From Trogon surrucura (taxonomy: Eukaryota; Chordata; Aves; Trogoniformes; Trogonidae), in assembly GCA_020746105.1 (NCBI GenBank), contig CM036622.1:43129477-43193476 (forward strand): a stretch of 64,000 bases of DNA, read 5' to 3'. Below are positions 37,361-50,729 of the stretch, one piece after another. The translations under genes were made by a program, and so were the position numbers. The notes under the pieces were generated by a model that was not told where the DNA came from, made no database searches, and saw only the letters and a list, made by a program, of their open reading frames with translations. Position 1 is the stretch's first letter. Every line of letters begins with the position of its first letter.

Positions 37361-40300
37361 CTGAATGATAATCAAAAGAAACCTTTTTTTAATAGTCAAT
37401 CTGTATGTATATGCCAATGTTTTAAAAAAGATCGTTATGACATACGTATTCAAAAATGCAGCTATTGCTGTGTCGCCTTCACCAAGAAATATGGATAATT
37501 TGGAACTCTGAGCTCTCTTGATTGACATATGAGTTAGAATGTATAACATACCCCCACCTAGGCAGAAATTCAATGCTTAAATAACGGTATCCAGTGTCAT
37601 TTTAGATACCACAGGGTATTCTTTATGGCCTCAAGCTGTCACTCCAAAGAGTGCAAGTCTCCTTTATCTGCTGTATCATATTTGCCAGGTGGGTGCCTCA
37701 TTTACCTTAGGGCATCTAAAACAGCAACAGACACCTGTACTCAGGCTCTCAGAGTGCCTTCGACTTCCTACCTTAAGTCTGACAGCTAAGACAAGAGAGT
37801 GATGTTACTATTTTGTTGTATCAATGCAAATGAAATTCAGGAATATGTAAGAGGGGAGGTTACATAAGTCATAACGACAACTATGGGACAAGCATGGTGC
37901 ACCTCAGAGTATGAACCACCAAAATATGACTAAAGCATCCAAACACGTCTCTGGAAAAATGTCTTAAGTATGCTCTTAGAAAAGAAATAGAAAACTAAAC
38001 AGTGTGCCTTGATCTTGAATACTGATCTGGTCCAACTTCTCCAACTTGAAAAATTCTAGCAAAATCAGGAAGATGACAAGAATAATCAAAGGTAGGGAAC
38101 TGCTCTGCAGAAGAAATGAATAACCAACCATGAAACTCAAAGCAATAAAAGAGAAAAATGAGAAACGGCACGACAGAGATGTATAGAATCTTGAGTAAAA
38201 TGGAAAGGGCACACAGGGACCTCTCTTCTAGGAAAAGACCTGGGAGCATCAGATGGAAACTAGCAGGTGGCATGTTCAGAATAAAAAGGTTTTTTTCAAA
38301 CAAAGTATAGATAAAATGTTGAGTCCTTGAAGCAGGATTGTATTGTCTGTTAGAAGTTGAAATTAACTAGACAAATTAACGGAAAATCCATTATGGGTCA
38401 TTCAATATAAAAGTATTTCCTCTGATCTAGAAAATTTGTGAGTCACATATTTCTTGAAGGTGGAAGAGCATTTTGAGGAGGGAACCATAGCTACAAGTTT
38501 GCCCTGTTTTTCTACCTTTCCTTAGGCAACCCTTGTGGACTAGTATGAGAAACAGAATACTGTGTTAGTGAACCTTTGGTCTGACATATCACTGACTGTT
38601 CTCACACTTTTGTGCTTATTAGTGAACTCAAATTATCAACATATGTTAACCATGAGACTGAACTAATGGTTATAGAACTTATTTGCCTCAAGCAAGGAGG
38701 AACTGGCAGTATCTGATAAAGTGACATGCTGTACACAGTACTTTGTGTACTCTTAAAAACACACTGGGTATAAATCTAAGTTTTGTTTAAGCACAAATTC
38801 CTAACTGATTAAGTTATAGTCACTGACCAATGCTGTACACCAAGAGTCATTGCACTATGTTAAGATGAGATACTTGAAAAGAAACATATCTCTTCCTTTG
38901 GTAAGATGTTCCAACATGTAAGATCACATCATTTTAGACAATATATTTTCAGTTTCCTCATGGACAGAAAGAATGCCAGAACAGAAAAACATCTACGTTT
39001 TTGAATTTTTGTTTTACATCGTCATTCAATTTGTGGATAGCTCTAAGCAACATTTTGCCAACAAGCATCTTAGAAGGGGTTCTCAGGGTGCCTAGTTATG
39101 CAGCGCCTGAAACACAACACAGCAGCGTTTTCAGAAACTTCATTGCAAGCATTATTAAGAAAGAGGTGGACGGAACTTCAAGCGCCTTACCTGAGGATAT
39201 CAAGTACTGCAATGGAATCGGGAGAAATCACCATTTCTACTAGAATTGGTTCATCAGTTACTTTAGTTGAGCAGATCTCTATGCAGGTGTAGATATTTAC
39301 GTGCTGTCAGGATGTCTTTATACAATCTATAATACAGCCTGATGAAATTCTTATTAGATTTTTAACCTTTCAGATGTAGATCTGGACAGATGACCAGTTC
39401 TCTTAAAGTTCTTCGTCCATTGAATATTGAAAGCAGTGAATGAATGAATTATGGCTAACTTTGGGATTTCTGTAGAAATTAAGACTTAAGAAAAGCACGT
39501 AAACTACAGGTGAGAAACCGCTGTGGGCAAGAACTTTAGATATTTCTGAGTCATCTAATTTTTATGAAACTATTTAATAAAATTATGTCAATAGTGCCCA
39601 AATAGTACCCTTCACAACGGTTACTGAAAATAGAAATTGAATACAGGTCGGAGCTGATTCTTTGTGAAATTGTGGTGGCACATTTGCAGACTGGTATTAC
39701 ACTGGAAAAAGAGTAAAAGTGAGTAGCCAAATAGTCAGCAGAAACTTTGCAGAAGAAATTTTGGCTTGTGCACCACAGTGATGGTAAACATTCAGAGATG
39801 GAAAGAAAAGTCTGAAAGTGGAATTACTTTCATTTGCTTCCTTCAACAGGTCAACAGGAGAATTTTGAATAAAAACTATCAGATGCTCTCCTAAAGACCC
39901 TTTCGGACTGAAAGGTCTTAGGACTTCATGAAAGTGCAAACATGGATAGTAAGAACTTTCTGAGTGCTAGGAAGTGACCCTGAGACCAAGAATGATTTTG
40001 ATTTTTCTTTTATTTCTTTTTAGGGGCTGATTCATGAACAGAGTGGGGTCCAATTGTTTTGCTCATGGACCTGGCAAATAAAAATTTCAGAAGATGCTGC
40101 AGCTCATCTTTTTTTTAGTCCTGGGTCTAAATGCCAAACAGAACTCTTAGCTGTGATGCTTCCTTTTCACAAAAAGCAAAAGCAGTGGTTAGGCCCATAG
40201 GAATGGAACATTTTCCACCATGGGCAGTGCAGTTCTTGAGACTGGGAGGGAGAGGTCAAAACCAGGAGCCACAGCATGTGGAAAACAGGTAGTATGTAAG

Positions 40301-41875
40301 AGCAGTCTTTGTGCTTGAAATTTTCTGGTTTATATTATGCTGCACGTAAATGGAGGTGGGCTTACGGCCTGTTTCCCATGGGGCCGCTAGCATAAATGTA
40401 TTCATACCTCAATGTGAATGCATCTACAGACAATCACATGAATAAAAAGAATATTTCTCAGCATCGGTTTTCATGTCTGTCTTGAAATTTTAAAATTTGA
40501 GCAAAGGCAGTAGACAATGGGTTACAGAGAAAGACTTCCACACATAAATTTCTTATTTATACATATTAGAGGGCTAGACAGCTAAATAACCTAATACAGG
40601 ACAAGGAAAGAAAATAAGGTATTTTACACTTACATCAGTTCCTTGAAAATTGTTGTAGCAGTGTGCATTAGCTTGTGTCTAAACATCAGGTCAACAAATG
40701 AGAAAAGCTTCTGTTCAACAGGTAAACTCTATAGCAAAGTGCCTAAGATTTGAAAGGGGCTCTGCTTTTCTGCATAGCGTCTGATACTCAGGTATCTGTG
40801 TATTAGTATTCATGCTCTTGAAAGATGTTTCATGAAGAGATAAGATAATCTGTATCCCTTAATAATGAACTAATGAATCAATACATTTTATATTTTGGCA
40901 CCTGTATATATTTTAATTCCAGGTGATTATAACCCTGCTTGTGAAATTTCTCTTTTGACAATACTTTCCTCATTTTGTAAAGGAGTAGATCCAATTAAAC
41001 TGATGGAATAATATGTAAACAATCCTGCAGTAAGCAAAAGAAAAAAGTTTCAATAATCTTCTGTGAAACCAGCTAAACATAAGGACAAAACCTTCTACCA
41101 CGGATGAAAAGCAGAGGGAAACTGCAGAAACCACATGTCAGGAAAGTTTCCCAAATGCGAATGTGGGTGTAGTCTGCTGGTCTGTGCAAGACAAAGAGAA
41201 ATGCAAAGAAGCAAGAAACACGAAGAACAATGAGCAGAAAGAAAGATTGAAACAAGAGCTTCAAAATCCATTATGTTACACATAAGATTTTTTTTTCCCC
41301 AAAACAATGTAAACAACAAATGGAGTTTATTTGGGATCATTTAGCAAAACCATATATTTGCTTCATACAGTAAATTTCTACTTTCATTTTTTTTTACTGA
41401 AAGCTGTGTATTTATTATGTACAAATGCCATACTTCAGAGACATTTAAAGAAGAAACTACATGAAGTTGTGCCTGTGATTGCAAAGGTCTGGATTGAATT
41501 CTTCTGAATCTATGTTCTTGTATTAATGATCAGATAGCTATTCGTAAAGACTGTGATTTTAGTTTCCACATAGTCTGAGGCATTTTCACCTATACATATT
41601 TTGTAACTTAAGAGAAGAAAAATCATATGTAACATGGTTTCAAAATTTTTTTTTACTTTTTGTTTCATGTAGAAAAAATGCAATCCTTAAATTCCATCTT
41701 CTAAATTGACACAACATTTTTGTGTCTCTTAACCCAAACGGGTTGTCATTCCCAGCTATTAGTGTGTGCTAAGCTCTCATATTTATCTAAAGTCCTTAAA
41801 CCTCATTGCAGATATGTAAATGGAATTGTTTTAAAGCCTGAGTAGTTTGCTATTGGGTAATGACATGATTTTGAT

Positions 41876-41903
41876 CTTGAAGTGGAAAATGTTCCACTTC
41901 AAG
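41876..41903. repeat. Perfect inverted repeat, 12-bp arms, 4-nt loop
   Basis: The left arm CTTGAAGTGGAA (41876-41887), loop AATG and right arm TTCCACTTCAAG (41892-41903) are exactly complementary. In RNA this would be a stable short stem. It lies within a large ODAD2 intron, far from any exon. Confidence 0.9.
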
Positions 41904-44900
41904 CCCAGGACTACATTTATACTTTAGCATTTTCATACTCAAGCTCTAATCTATTAATACAGCCATTAAACTACATTTACTTTCATGTTACATATGAAGT
42001 TATTCAAGAAACTTTAAGTATTTTGAAAAGCTCAGAGAACATAGAATACAACTATACAAAAAACAACTTGAAAGAAAAGAAAAATGCATTTAAGTAAATT
42101 TAGGTAATTTGCTACTCCCCTTTTCTATTGTGACAAAACCTTACTTCTCAGTTATCCTAACAAGGCTGCTCAGGTCGAGTTAGGCAGCAGAAAAAAAATT
42201 GTATAGTAAGAATAAAGCCTAAAAACCAGTCTTTATAGATAAAGGTATTAATAAAATCCCTGATACGAACGGAATAGAAAACGTTAGAGTATATGTCTCA
42301 GTGTACCTAATGGCAGATCAAATGCAAAGACATTTAAAGAAGCAATAAAAATGTTTTAAAAAAGAGGGGGGAGAGGAGCAAGGATGTTTTACTGTACTAA
42401 CAGGAAACATCTTCATTTTCAATCTTCATCATTATTATAACTTTTAATGTAATATTTAACCTAAGGTGACAGATACGAAAAAATACGGATCGTTAAACTG
42501 CATGTTAAGAAGCTGGGAAGATACATCAGAATATATCTGAATTCTTCATGACTTCACTTGATCACATCTTTGAACAAACAGGCTGAAAATTTTTTATCCC
42601 CAGAAGTACAATAAATACTGTTCAAAAATTGGATTCAAAGGGAGGAGTTTGCAATTTCGAGCAGTGAAAAAAACCTGTCTGGCACAGATGCTGAGGCCAG
42701 CAAAGTTACCTGCTGTACTAATAAAAATCTCATCCTGCTGCTCCTTGAACACATATTTTCATAATGTTTAACTGCATAACTATTACCAAAATCTAGTTAA
42801 CTATCCTTTTCACTTATTTCTACACTGGCCTCTGCCAAGAGCAGAAACACTCCGAGATAGACTAGCTTTACACATTTTTTCTAATTAGGAGCAGAAAGCA
42901 TTACAATACTTGCAAAAAGACAGATCTGGAAAAATCGCTTGATCTTTGCAGTATTTATACAAGGAGAACATTTGGGATTTTTGAGTTCCCTTGTCATCAT
43001 ATTACATGTTTTTTTTTGTGGTTATTTTCATTAAGTAAATAAAGTTCATCAGCCTTAAGTTGAGACATACAGTTCTTGTAAAAGAACTACTGAATACTTT
43101 TCTAACTGAATTTCTTACTTATTTCTTCCCAAGTGAATACCGGTTTGTTTATTTAAAAGACTTAAAGCTAAACACCATATTACAAAAACACATTGTGTTT
43201 ATCTTTAAAAATACTCCACTCGAAAGATAAAAGTTATTCCACTAAAAACAAGAAGCATTTCACTCTTAGAACATCTTAAAAAGCTTAAGGTGTCAAAGCT
43301 AATTTGTCAAACTGAATTTCTTTTGCCCAAAAAACTGATGGTATGGCTGTGCAAACAAGCTTTAGTTATCAAGAGACATCTGTAAACTACCTTTTCTTTA
43401 ATCAAAGAAGCTGTCCATTTCCATTCCCTATTGAATAACTTATCCTAAATGCACAACTCAATTTAAAATTCAAAATAAAGAAATCCAAAAAACAAATTAC
43501 TGTATTATAGCTGTTCAGTGGAAAAGGGAAACAGACGATTTATATAACGACGTTTCTATTAATTTTTCTAATTAAGCAACTCAATGGTAGTATTTATCAA
43601 ATTATATTTAACGGCACAGCTGTGGAGGCTTCCACTGTAGCAGAAAACATGAAGACGCATCTAGTAAGATGAGACTACTTCATTACATCTCACAACTACG
43701 TTTCTGTGGGGAGAAAATTCAATGTGTTGGAAAAACAAGAGCAGACAATCAAAATGGATTTTCCTTTCCTCTTCGCCTCACTGAAGCAGCTAAAGCCAGA
43801 GCAGCAATGCATAGTAGCTTTAACATGGCTCCAGTGCTACTCTCTAGCCTGGAAGAGCAGCTCGTCAGGAATTTAACCATTGCAGTTAAATACTTTTCAA
43901 GTATACGGCTATTGATAGTTTCAAGAAACAAAAGCAAAGTCTGTTATCTAAGTGTACAGCCCAAGAAAGCATACAATGCATGATCTCTAAAGATGGTGGA
44001 GGGAAAATAAAAGTCTACACAGTCACCCATGCAACTTCTAGTAGTCCTTCTGTTTAATGTTTTCCTTACTTTTCAGTCTGGAGGACTACACCTACTTTTC
44101 CTCCCCTTTGTCACAATTCTCACAAAAGTTCAGTCCTGGGTAAATGCCAAAAGCCCATTTTTTTTTCACAAAAGCAGTGATACTACTAATATTAAAGTCC
44201 TTTGAGGCCACAGTAAAGAAAACATCATTATTTTATTTAGATTATTTTGAAAAGCATTTTAATAATGTAAGTATGACAAACAGATAACATCCAGTAACCG
44301 GAAAAACTACGTATTGTTTCCATGGGGTTTGGACTGAACTGAATCCAAATAAGTGTCTTAGCAAACTTCATACAATTATTAATATGTTTATGAGACAGTC
44401 ATCATTAATATGTAGTTTAATATTGTAGAGATGGAAGACAGCAATATTGGATGTTCTGAGGGCAGTCTAGGTAAACAATCAATGCAGTGACAACAGAAAC
44501 TAATAAATTGTTCTAACAATTGTTGGTTGTGTCTTTGCAACTCTGGCATGGTTCCATAAATTAGAGTGGTATATGAGAAGGCAATCATATCATATTGTAC
44601 CACATACCGTTACAGACCACTGAAAATCTGAACAACAACCATGAAGTATAAATATGTTATAGTTCAGTCAAAAGCTTCTGCGGCAGATAAAATGATTGCT
44701 TGACATTTTCTGGTTTATATTATGCAGCAAATAAGACGCAATGATCTCCGTGCTCTTCCCTTAAAATCAAGGGAAGCGCCATGTGGCAAGTCAGACGGTA
44801 AAGACAGGAAAAAAAGTGAGATGGACAAGAAGGAAAAACAAAGAAGAAATGAAAAATAAAAAATGTGAGGAGGATGGGGTTTAAACTTTTTACAGATTTT

Positions 44901-44989
44901 TAAAATTCAATTAGCAAGTCTAAAAGTACAGAAGCTACATGACAAGCTGTTGACTAGCCTGTGTAGCTATTATAAACTAAGTTACAAGG

Positions 44990-45345
44990 AAAGCTGGTCA
45001 AATATTTTCCAGTGGAACAGTATTCCATCAGAAAATGCTAATGGAATGGAATCAAAACCTTCCCTAAGAACACAACGACTTCTTGAAAAGTTTTGACAGA
45101 AACCAGGCAGAAAGGCAGGCCAAATTACCAACGTGCCTCTTCATTTTTTCTCTTGTCAGCCAGATGGCTGGTGAGTAGCCTGCCAGGCTGTTTGGCTTCT
45201 GGTTTTCACAGAAACCCTGACTTCTTGCCTGATGGGCTGCCAAACAGCTGGAAAGCCAGGTCTCCAGGAGCTCCTAAGCTTTTTGGCTTCTTACAATCCC
45301 CACGCTTTCAGGCAGCTGCTCTGCATGGACTTAAGACCTGAGGCT
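44990..45345. repeat. Possible ancient interspersed repeat with imperfect inverted arms
   Basis: The segment is GC-richer than the surrounding intron between 45150 and 45345. It contains CCAGGCTGTTTGGC (45183-45196) and, about 40 bp on, the near-complement GCCAAACAGCTGG (45238-45250). The left part has TTTTCCAGTGGAACA and GGAATGGAATC, phrases reminiscent of old amniote repeats. I cannot name a family, and it could be unique sequence. Confidence 0.3.
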
Positions 45346-45805
45346 CCTCAATAAGGGAGATATGGATTACACTTAGTTTCCCTTTGCTTCCCAGCTTTTG
45401 GGTTATGTGTTTTACAGGAACTGAACTCCTGTATTTGTAGACATTAAGGACATCAGAGCAATTTACATCAGTCCCTTTAGGATCTTCAGGGTAACACGTT
45501 TACAGGAGGCACAAACAACTTCTGAGAGTTGGTTCACTAAACTTCTAGGCAGTCTATGTCAAGAATCATTGAATAGGCTGGTTCCACATGTGCTCTGGCA
45601 AGCACAGCAGCCAGCTATTCATTCATCAATCCAGGTCTGGCTTCCTAAGTCTCCAGGGTCCCTGGAGGGGCAAGCAAAAAATTCTTGCTGTCTCTTATAG
45701 TACTCCTGAAGTTCAGTTCATAATGAATGCTTAAAAATTTGGAAGGTCTACATCCAGGTATCAGGAGTTAAAAACTGCATGAAAATGAGATCAAATATAG
45801 AGAGG

Positions 45806-46245
45806 TAGGTATGATTTGAGACCCCACTTGGAGTATTGTGCCCAGCTCTGGAGTCCTGTGAAGAAAGGCTCTTCAGCCTGGAGATGAGAAGGCTTCAGGG
45901 AGACCTTATTACAACCTTTCAATACTTAAAGGAAGCCGATAAGATAGATCTGGACAGACTTTTTAGCAGGGCCTGTTGCAGTACAACAAGGGGTAATGTT
46001 TTTAAATTAAAAGAGGATAGATTTAGACTAGATATAAGGAAGAAAATTTTTTAAATGAGGGTGGTGAAACACTGGAACAGGTTGCCCAGAGAAGTGGTGG
46101 AATCCTCAGCCCTGGAAACATTCAAGGTCAAGTTGGATGAGGCTCTGAGCAACATCTAAAGACGCCCCTGCTCACTGCAGGCGTTTGGACTAGATGACCT
46201 TTAAAGGCCCTTTCCATCCCAAAACATTCTGTGATTCGATGATTG
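45806..46245 (+). mobile_element. CR1 LINE 3' fragment, plus-strand sense (antisense to ODAD2)
   Basis: It begins near GAGACCCCACTTGGAGTATTG (the RPHLEYC region of ORF2) and runs through ATGAGAAGGCTTCAGGGAGACC (RRLQGDLI), CTAGATATAAGGAAG (LDIRK) and GTGGTGAAACACTGGAACAG (VVKHWN). It ends with the 3' UTR phrases GACTAGATGACCTTTAAAGG and TTCTGTGATTCGATGATT. It has two internal deletions: one after GCTCTGGAGTCCT and another before TTCAGCCTGGAG. The WAP and LLE parts are missing between the cysteine motif and the SLE motif. Its start falls inside a short open frame (45836-46054). The copy is inactive. Confidence 0.93.
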
Positions 46246-46927
46246 ATGTTAAAAACTATAATGTTCAGGGAAAACAAATAGGAAAATGGAAAGAGAGCAG
46301 TGAGAGCACCAAGTTTAAACTGCCAAGGTTTCTGTATAGAATTGCAAGAAGCATAGCAAGGAAAACAAAGAAACTGGAAAATACTGTACATACTCAAGCA
46401 GGGAATTTCAACATTATAGGCTTAACCAAAGAATGGTACATAAACAAAAATATATTGGTACTACCTAAGTAGAGTTTTTAAAACATAAAACTAATGAACA
46501 TGCATTATGGGGCATGACTGATCACATTCGCAAAATGTGTTAACAAAACAACTCATTCAAAAAAGCAAATAATTTTACTATTTGTTAAATATCAGAAGAA
46601 TTTCCAATTTCATCTACATTTCTTTGTTACTTTTAGTAAAGAAATGTTCTCTGTGGTTTTATACATATGGTTATGTTAAAATTTCCGTAACAAGCAAAAT
46701 CTATGCAAGAATCCTAAACAGTATAGGTCATAAGCAGTATATTTTCCACCCACAGCTTAACTCCTGACTGCTGGCTCCAGTAGAAGTCAATTCTTCAGTA
46801 TACAATACTTTTGCAAGCATGAAGGCTACCTGACCTTCACATATTCCCATCCCATGACCTTTTCCTCTTAAACTTGGTTTAGTTTTGATTTTGGGTTTGA
46901 GTTTTTTTGTTGTGGGTTTGGTTTTTT

Positions 46928-46941
46928 TTGTGTGTGTGTGT
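46928..46941. repeat. Short GT microsatellite after a T/G-rich run
   Basis: TTTTTTGTGTGTGTGTGTC follows a long T/G-rich stretch (about 46870-46930). No function is visible. Confidence 0.7.
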
Positions 46942-49900
46942 CAGCATGGACATTCTCTTTCCCTGTATGCCAGAAATACACAGACAACTTTAGATGGCTG
47001 CTCATCCTTCATCACACCCATGAAATTCCACTGCAGAGCCGAAATGATGGGGAGGGGGACACACGACTCACCACACTTTATCAGAAAAGCGTGAGATGTC
47101 CTTTTAGAAGTGCATTTTAAGAAAATAGACTTTTTCTCCCTCTTCTCTCAAATCCCCAGTCTCAGACTGCTTACTTCTATTATTTTGACAGATTTTATAT
47201 GTAGCTGGCTTCCTGAAGCTCTTTAAGAAAGCCTTTACCATTGTAGCTATAACAAAGGCTGAAAACTTTGAAAAAACTTTTGAAAGGTGATACACAAGCA
47301 TAGGCAAAGGACAGAGAAAAGTATGATGCCTGACATTACCATTCCTATTCTAATATTTGCACTCAAAAATCTACTAAATATGAAGATGGAAAATAACCTC
47401 TACAACTTTTTTTTTTTGAAAAATTGTTTAAAAATATTCTATTTAAAGGTTACTCTGTGAGGAAATAAGTATTTTCATACAAACTCAAGCTGGCAGTGTT
47501 CCTCTTACTGGCACAATGCCGTTGGATGAATTTTATAATAGCCCAAATAACATCTTTGTAGAGTTTCTCTAAATTTTTCTGTTTGGGCTTATGTACGTTG
47601 GGAGAACATTATAAATACTGCTTTTCAAAGAAGCATCATAACCAAATATTGCCAGTCCAACATCAACAGAGTGGAGTAGAGTTTTTTTACCCATTTTTCA
47701 GAATCATTTGTGTTTCTTGGACAGCGCACTTACACTTTGTCATTACCAATGTGCCTGTAGTAATAATTTTTCCTTTGGGAAGAAAGGAACTAATTAATAA
47801 GAATCTGCTTCTACTAAGATAATTCCTTCAAATAAATTACATTCTTGTCACTTTAGATCTTATATTTTAAAGATATGTATGACCTAAGTTATCCAAAATC
47901 ATGAGATATTTGTCCAAGACTCACAAGTAGCACTCACAGCTGCTGTGCAAAGATTCTCAGCAGAGTTCTACCACCCAAATAATATCACTGCCAGCCTACC
48001 TGTAACATCTTCACTCTACAAGAAATTCTTAAGGCTAAAAATTTTTAGAACTAATGCTGGCATACAGAAGTGATGACTGATACCAAACTAATACTATGGC
48101 TGTCAGAGCTGTAATCAGTCATGTACTACAGTGTGCAACTTGTATCCTTTTGTTAAAAAATGTTGTATCTCTCATGGACCAAATATCACTGACCTATATC
48201 ATGTTCCTGTAACAAGCAATATCATTTAGCTTTATCATACTGGTACAACTCTGTTCTCTGAGAAGTACTCTGAACTAGCTACGATAATGTAACTGTCAAC
48301 ATATATAATCCAGGGTTACAGGAACTTGGAATCTGCTCCCTTTGCAGTTAACTTCCCGTCTAGGAGCAGGCAAACTAGTTAGACCCAAAAGCTCAAAACT
48401 GGCTAGCACCTAAACATCGTGAGAATTCAAGGTGCGGCTTTTCGTGACTCTTCTCCTCCTAATGGTAAAATTAGGACTTCCCAATCTTAAAAAGATTGTT
48501 GTGAGAGTGAGTGCATGAGAGACAATCATGTACTCACATACTACGACAATAACAGCCCTATCAGTATGATAGAATAGCTTCTAAGACTTAATAAATATCA
48601 CAGAAAATAACCTTTAAGTTGGATATAATGTGCAGAAAAGTGGATGCTGTACTGCGTTGTTATAAAAAAAATGGTTTTGATATTAGTTACAAGTTCTGTT
48701 TCATCTACGAACCTGCACACTGAGAACCACTACAGCTTCTACAAAAGAGTACAGAAAGAAAACAAATTCAGATTCCAAGCTCACAGCTATTTGAAACATG
48801 TTTTGTAGTCCAAGTACAGCCTTAGAAATGCCAGAATGTACACAATCCTTTTAAAGTCATACACTTACTATTGCTTTTGAATAAAGCACTGCATAAACTA
48901 AACTGTGCTTCTTGGAAGATCATGTAAATTGTTGAATATTATGAACTTTGAACAAAAAACCTCAAAATTTTGTTTAGATAGAAATAGTTCCTGCATGTCC
49001 ACAGCATTGCTATAATCACTGCTTTATACATATTTCTATCCATTCAGTGTCAGAGGAAAGGGTATTATTGGTAAGTTTGTTTCAGTGTGCCACTCTGCCT
49101 CGGTCTCACACAAAGAACTCTTTGTGGGGTCACAGATTAGCATTTGGGCAGGCAGCCAAGAGAGATGAAAGGAGGATAGCTACACTAAGGATGTACATAG
49201 CTTACAGTCATCAAACACCACAGGGAAAAAGAAAGAAGAAAATCCATGTAGTCTATAATTTCAGTAGCTGTCCTCTATCCCCTCAGTTTCTGAAAAAGTG
49301 CTTTTATAGTGGAAGCTCACAAAATGTTCAGTTCTACTCTGGCACTACAGGTTGCAGAGTCTTATACATAATAAGTATTACTTCAATCCTGACATAAAGT
49401 AGTATTTTAACATTCACTTATAGCAATGTTGTTCAAGAGAGAGGCAGGTATAGTCATATCTTGACAGAGGAGACATGTATACACCCCAGCATTAGGTAAC
49501 AAAAAAATTTGTTACACTAGAATGTATGTTTAAAAAACAAAGGTGGAAAGATAATTCAGAATAATCAGCATGTCTGAAAAATGGAAAGCAAGTTGGCATT
49601 GTAGAAATCACTGTGAAGAAATAGAATATACTTCTTTATAAAAATCACGAGCAAATGTTCTCGTAATACTTTCATCCATGTGTCTATATTTCCATCCATC
49701 TATGCAAATTAATAGCAACCATACAGCACTCAGTTGTGAACAGGAAACACTGCCTGCAAAGGCTGCTAAGGATATCCAGTACTTGGAAGGAATTTCCATT
49801 CTTTACATAGACAGGATCTCAAATGATATGTAGCAGGATATATATTTGTGGTAGAGAGAGGATGCAAAAGTTGCATTAAATATGAAGGTTAATTACAAAC

Positions 49901-50614
49901 TAAAGATACTACTGTAAGAGGATTAAGGATAAAAGTCTACTTAGTATTCCAGGAAACTTCTAATGGGAAACAAACCCTTCCCCATTCATTTTACCACTGG
50001 TCAGTGGTAAGAATTCACTGAACATGACTTACAGCTCATACCCGCTATTTTATCTCTATTTGGAAACCGGCACAAAATCAATGAATAGCTCAGTCTTCTG
50101 TGCACAACTGACCTGCACAACAACCACTATTCACAGCTGGCACTCCGAGCAGAAAATCTAAGGATTACATTGGCACCGAGTCTGAAATATGCTCTGAAAC
50201 CAAATGATGGTCTCTTGAGAACACAGCTGAAGTACCTCATAGTGGAGAACAACTACAACTACCTGTGCTATTCAGTCTTTGAGTAGAACCTTTCCGTTTT
50301 CAGCATTGTCAAATTTTCAGTGTGCTTTATTTGGGAAGAGTAAGTTTAGGTTCTGGTAAGTTATTAAAATATATTTTCCAAACACAGTAAGCACTGTAAA
50401 AGCAAAACAGAATGCTATAAAGAGTGCTGCTAGATGGAGGACTACTCACTTTTCAAAAGTGAATACACTATTTTTTAAGCAGTTAACAGACAAAAATAAA
50501 GGGAGTGTAAGAAGCAAACAGCAATGCACTGCTGGAAATCATCCAAATATAAAAACCATATTTGTATATATATATATGTGTATAATAAAACTGTTACTTA
50601 AAATACTTTGTTAC

Positions 50615-50729
50615 CTTGGTATTTTCAATGCAAGGACAAATAGCCCAGGCTGCATTTGCTTGAACATCTGGATTAGGGTTTTTTAGCAATGACCATAACA
50701 AACGAACTCCATCTAGATGGTCAATAATC
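50615..50729 (-). CDS. ODAD2: ODAD2 coding exon, 38 full codons (armadillo repeat)
   Basis: The acceptor is CTACGATAG before GATTATTG and the donor is GTAACA after ACCAAG. The first base completes the methionine codon begun in the previous exon, giving [17 protein letters not shown] across the junction. The rest reads [20 protein letters not shown], then NTK. Human ODAD2 has nearly the same sequence, with [18 protein letters not shown]. The exon ends in phase 0. The acceptor has a weak polypyrimidine tract (TTTGGGTCTGTTTCTACGATAG), but phase and conservation make it convincing. The exon lies in an otherwise gene-free region, with 13.3 kb to the next exon. Confidence 0.95.

Larger units (their letters stand above)
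37361..50614 (-). other. ODAD2: ODAD2 intron, 13.3 kb
   Basis: The donor is GTAACA at 50614 and the acceptor ATCATTCAG ends at 37361. It contains one CR1 tail in antisense (45806-46245), a perfect hairpin (41876-41903), a possible old repeat (about 44990-45345), a repeated 20-bp word (40321 and 44706) and GT/AT microsatellites. Open frames such as 43669-43983 and 49047-49397 on the plus strand have no family resemblance and are left out. The rest is plain AT-rich intron. Confidence 0.9.

Noticed and set aside
43669-43983. 104-codon open frame inside the 13.3-kb intron
   Set aside because: No known domain, no splice context in either orientation, and a length expected by chance in 64 kb.
49047-49397. 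116-codon open frame on the plus strand
   Set aside because: Nothing in it resembles a known family; it lies in an intron antisense to ODAD2.
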